A stretch of DNA of 64,000 nt, taken from the NCBI GenBank assembly GCA_002205965.3, contig NADL03000748.1, positions 2,599,018-2,663,017 of the forward strand, read 5' to 3'. Origin of the DNA: Kappaphycus alvarezii (lineage: Eukaryota > Rhodophyta > Florideophyceae > Gigartinales > Solieriaceae). Each line of letters begins with the position of its first letter. Position 1 is the stretch's first letter. The notes beneath the pieces were generated by a model. That model did not search any database. It was not told the DNA's origin and saw nothing but the letters and a program-made list of their open reading frames with translations. Both the position numbers and the translations under genes were made by a program. Positions 61,679 to 64,000 of this stretch are shown one piece after another.

Positions 61679-62416
61679 ATGACCACTGCTCCGACCGAAT
61701 CTTCTCAACACAGCACTTCCTCAGCAGAGGATCCGAACAACGATGACTTTTTTGGCGACCAGTTCTCCGCGGCCACCGATACTGACCGACGCGAGAGGGA
61801 GGTCGAGGCCCTTCGCCATCGACACATGACAGCCGGCATGCGCGAGGGAGCTAGCGCTGCACATGATGCGCAGCTTCAACAGGGCTTTGACGACGGTTTC
61901 TTGGAAGGGGCCGATGCGTCTGCTGAGGCTGGATTTCTGTAAGTGGTGCATGCATTGAAGACTGCTTTATCTGGTTTTCATCTTTTTGAAAATTATCACA
62001 GGAACTGTGCGCAACGGAAGGTGCTTGTAGAAGCGGTAGATGCGCGGTAGATGCGCGGTAGATGCGGGGATTAACTGACCTGGTCCGATGTGGAAATTTT
62101 GTAGGCTTGGTTGCTGTTCGATGTTGGAGGCATTCTTTTCGACGAATGGTGGCAATTTGAAAGAGGACAATGGAGTATACAGTGTTGAGGATTCAGAGGT
62201 GCCCATTCAGGATATCGCGATATACAACGTGAGGCGACGCGACTTCGGGAAAAGCTCCAGAATTTGAAAGAGGGCCAGGTAATTGGGGTTGAAAGCGCCA
62301 AAGAAGCGTGTCGGAAAGTCGCCCTGATTGAAATTCCGGAGGAGTTGTCCAGAGCCTCAGCGAGAGCTCGTGAAAGGGCCGCCCCATGGGAACTTGGCGA
62401 GTCTCAAGGGGCGTGA
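61679..62416 (+). CDS. YAE1: YAE1-domain protein (Fe-S cluster adaptor), two exons, one frameshift
   Basis: Yae1 with Lto1 links the cytosolic Fe-S targeting complex to the ABC protein Rli1/ABCE1. Exon 1 (61679-61938) codes an acidic N-part with DDFFGDQF, then REREVEALRHRHMTAGMREG and LQQGFDDGFLEGADASAEAGF, the glycine-spaced Yae1 helix pattern (G..EG...G...GF..G). The intron 61939-62104 (GTAAGT...TGTAG) joins CT|G and continues LLGCCSMLEAFF, keeping the G...G spacing. A CCC at 62203-62205 is probably one base short; after it the frame reads HSGYRDIQREATRLREKLQ to a TGA at 62414-62416. The product would be about 190 aa. It converges on VIPP1 with 190 bp between stops. Confidence 0.78.
61939..62104 (+). 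other. YAE1 intron with an 11-bp triple repeat
   Basis: 166-bp GT-AG intron. It contains three tandem copies of GCGGTAGATGC at 62035-62067. Confidence 0.65.
62035..62067. repeat. 11-bp tandem repeat, three copies
   Basis: Three exact head-to-tail copies of GCGGTAGATGC inside the YAE1 intron. Confidence 0.9.
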
Positions 62417-62605
62417 CTGGAAGGAATCCTCAGAGTACCGAGGAACCACTGTGTATTTGACCTGGAGAAAAGTATTCTGCGACTACGCCCTTGAGGGAGG
62501 GCAATACTAAAAGGCATTGACTTTACAGGCTCCGCAATGCAAAAAACGAATAAAAGTGACTACAAGCCTCTCTTCATTCTTTCTAGTTCTCCCTCAACAT
62601 CGGAT

Positions 62606-63441
62606 CTACTTTTCCTGGCAGCTTGAAAGGGGTATTCCTCCAGAGATCTGTCCCTTCATCTTCTGAAGTTCATCCTCCAAGAATCACTCTCCAGTGCTTT
62701 GAACTTACCTCTCTAGACTGACATCCGCAGCTCCTCCCAGAGACAACTCCCGAGATACATCAGCCTTGACTTCTAATTCTTCGACTTTTTCTTTCATCCG
62801 TTCAAAGGCCTCTAATCCACTGCTAGTGCCTACGGCCCCAGCATGTCGTTCACCTTTGCGCTAGTCTTTGCTGTTCTCGCCTGGCAACATATTGATCCTT
62901 CTTTGCCCGCTCTGAAATTTTACCTTCATTGCTGCATAGAGCCATACAGCTTTTCAACATTTCCCTTCATAGCATCAATTTGAGTCATCAAGGAGGATCT
63001 TGCTCATCTGCAGCCTTTTTTCCTAGTCAATGCCTCCCTTGCCAAGTCCTCCTCTCCCTTTGTTAAAGCGAGCTGCGCCCTTTTCTTCCACTCCGTCGAT
63101 GTAACAGCAGCCTGCTCGCGTTGGCGCTCAATCCGTTTCAATGTGGCGGAAACCTCTGCATACGCTGACGTACTTTAACGAGATCGCTTTGCATATCAGT
63201 GACAGTTTGGTTGAGGATTTCTCGGGGTCCTCCATGCCTGATACGGCTTGGTTCACATTGCACGATGACGCGGAAAAAGCGGTCGAAAAGATTCATGTGA
63301 ATGATTGAACGGGAGGCGCGGGTGCGGCGAAGGCCGGGCCATAACTGCATGGTCTTCCAAATCTGCGCCCGGTGAATGCGGAGGCGGTGCTGGTTAGGGT
63401 TGCGGGCGTGCTGCAAATAGGGATTACATATGCAGCATCAT
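62606..63441 (-). CDS. VIPP1: VIPP1/IM30 (PspA family) thylakoid membrane protein, frameshifted
   Basis: VIPP1 is an ESCRT-III-like, membrane-remodelling protein needed for thylakoid formation and repair. The mature start is MNLFDRFFRV near 63302-63270. Then come ME.DPEK-like NVNQAVSGMEDPEK and LNQTVTDMQSDLVKVRQ, and RIERQREQAAVTSTEWKKRA. Next are QLALTKGEEDLAREALTRKK, LMTQIDAMKGNVEKLYGSMQ, ERAKKDQYVAR and ARTAKTSAKVNDMLGAVGTS. The protein ends with EAFERMKEKVEELEVKADVS and EDELQKMKGQISGG before a TAG at 62606-62608. Upstream, TGRRFGRPCSYGPAFAAP looks like a plastid transit peptide. The ATG at 63441 is a tentative start. At least six frame changes occur, mostly missing bases in homopolymers (one looks like an extra A near 63025). 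The C-terminal extension is short. Confidence 0.93.
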
Positions 63442-63884
63442 CTTGTTGGACGTGGTGGTGATGGGGACTCCAACGTCGGATCGTGTGATTGCTACTGACG
63501 TGAATGAGCCGTTGAGCCCCTGGGTGGTGGCGAAAAGTAGTTGAAGACGACTGGAGATGAGGATTCAGAGCGCGAGCGAATGCGTCTGGTGGGGACAAGG
63601 AAATGAGGCGAACGAAAAAAACAATGGAATGGCAATTTCAAGCGGAATGACAACGTCGTTTGATCATGGCCACAAATGCGTTGGGGTTGGTTGCATTGGC
63701 TGTCCGCCCCCTGAAAAGGGGCAAAGAATCTAATTCTGTCTGATTTTGAGGATCTTTTGGGAAAAGTTTCTAGACTTTTGAGAAGAAAAAAAAAATGAAA
63801 AATTTACCGGGTCGGACTAATAACCAAACTGTGTCCTATCGCCGCCTACGTGACTGAAAGCAGTCGGAGTTGAAAGTAAAATGG

Positions 63885-63990
63885 ACTGGACTGGGTACGT
63901 GTACTCCGTGTACCCTACTGTATGATACTTGACTGTACAGTAGTACAGTTGCCGTCGCTCACTGCACTGTACTGTACAGTACTGTACATG
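63885..63990. promoter_or_regulatory. GTACAGT/ACTGTAC palindrome cluster upstream of VIPP1
   Basis: Four or more overlapping ACTGTAC/GTACAGT units occur, about 450-550 bp upstream of the tentative VIPP1 start. They are the same motif as the cluster at 28361-28740. A regulatory role is inference. Confidence 0.4.
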
Positions 63991-64000
63991 GTTTAAGAGA

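Overview
This is nuclear DNA of a photosynthetic eukaryote. VPS25 (ESCRT-II) has two spliceosomal GT-AG introns. Several products carry mitochondrial-type N-termini. The right end encodes VIPP1/IM30, a thylakoid biogenesis protein expected in plastid-bearing organisms. Few introns, compact gene islands and many DNA transposons and retroelements would fit a red alga, but the sequence does not fix the lineage.

Layout: (1) 1-6.2 kb: 5-oxoprolinase (+, 5' end cut by the window edge) converging on mitochondrial intermediate peptidase (-). (2) 6.6-25 kb: a transposon sea with a non-LTR retroelement, copia-like integrase, four PIF/Harbinger transposases (two with their accessory DNA-binding gene) and a Tc1/mariner transposase. 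(3) 25.5-31.5 kb: gene island with VPS25 (+) converging on a Sel1-repeat protein (-), then a divergent long basic protein (+) converging on a small gene (-). (4) 33.8-34.4 kb: a small acidic hypothetical protein. (5) 34.9-43.4 kb: copia-like gag/pre-integrase remnant, a nearly intact Harbinger element, and a complete 3.86-kb piggyBac-like element bounded by 14-bp terminal inverted repeats. (6) 43.4-54.7 kb: an AT-rich stretch with no recognisable gene. (7) 54.7-64 kb: selenoprotein-O pseudokinase (-), non-LTR retroelement debris, YAE1 (+) converging on VIPP1 (-).

The genes do not form one pathway. They are housekeeping functions: glutathione cycle, mitochondrial presequence processing, mitochondrial AMPylation, endosomal sorting, Fe-S adaptor and thylakoid membrane maintenance. 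Most sit in tail-to-tail pairs separated by about 50-190 bp. Nearly all the cellular genes are broken by single-base losses inside short homopolymers while the codons on either side stay conserved. This is best read as assembly or sequencing error, not pseudogene decay, so coordinates below span the frame changes. The most unusual object is the piggyBac-like element, which appears to carry a YqaJ-like nuclease domain and a cysteine-rich C-terminus.
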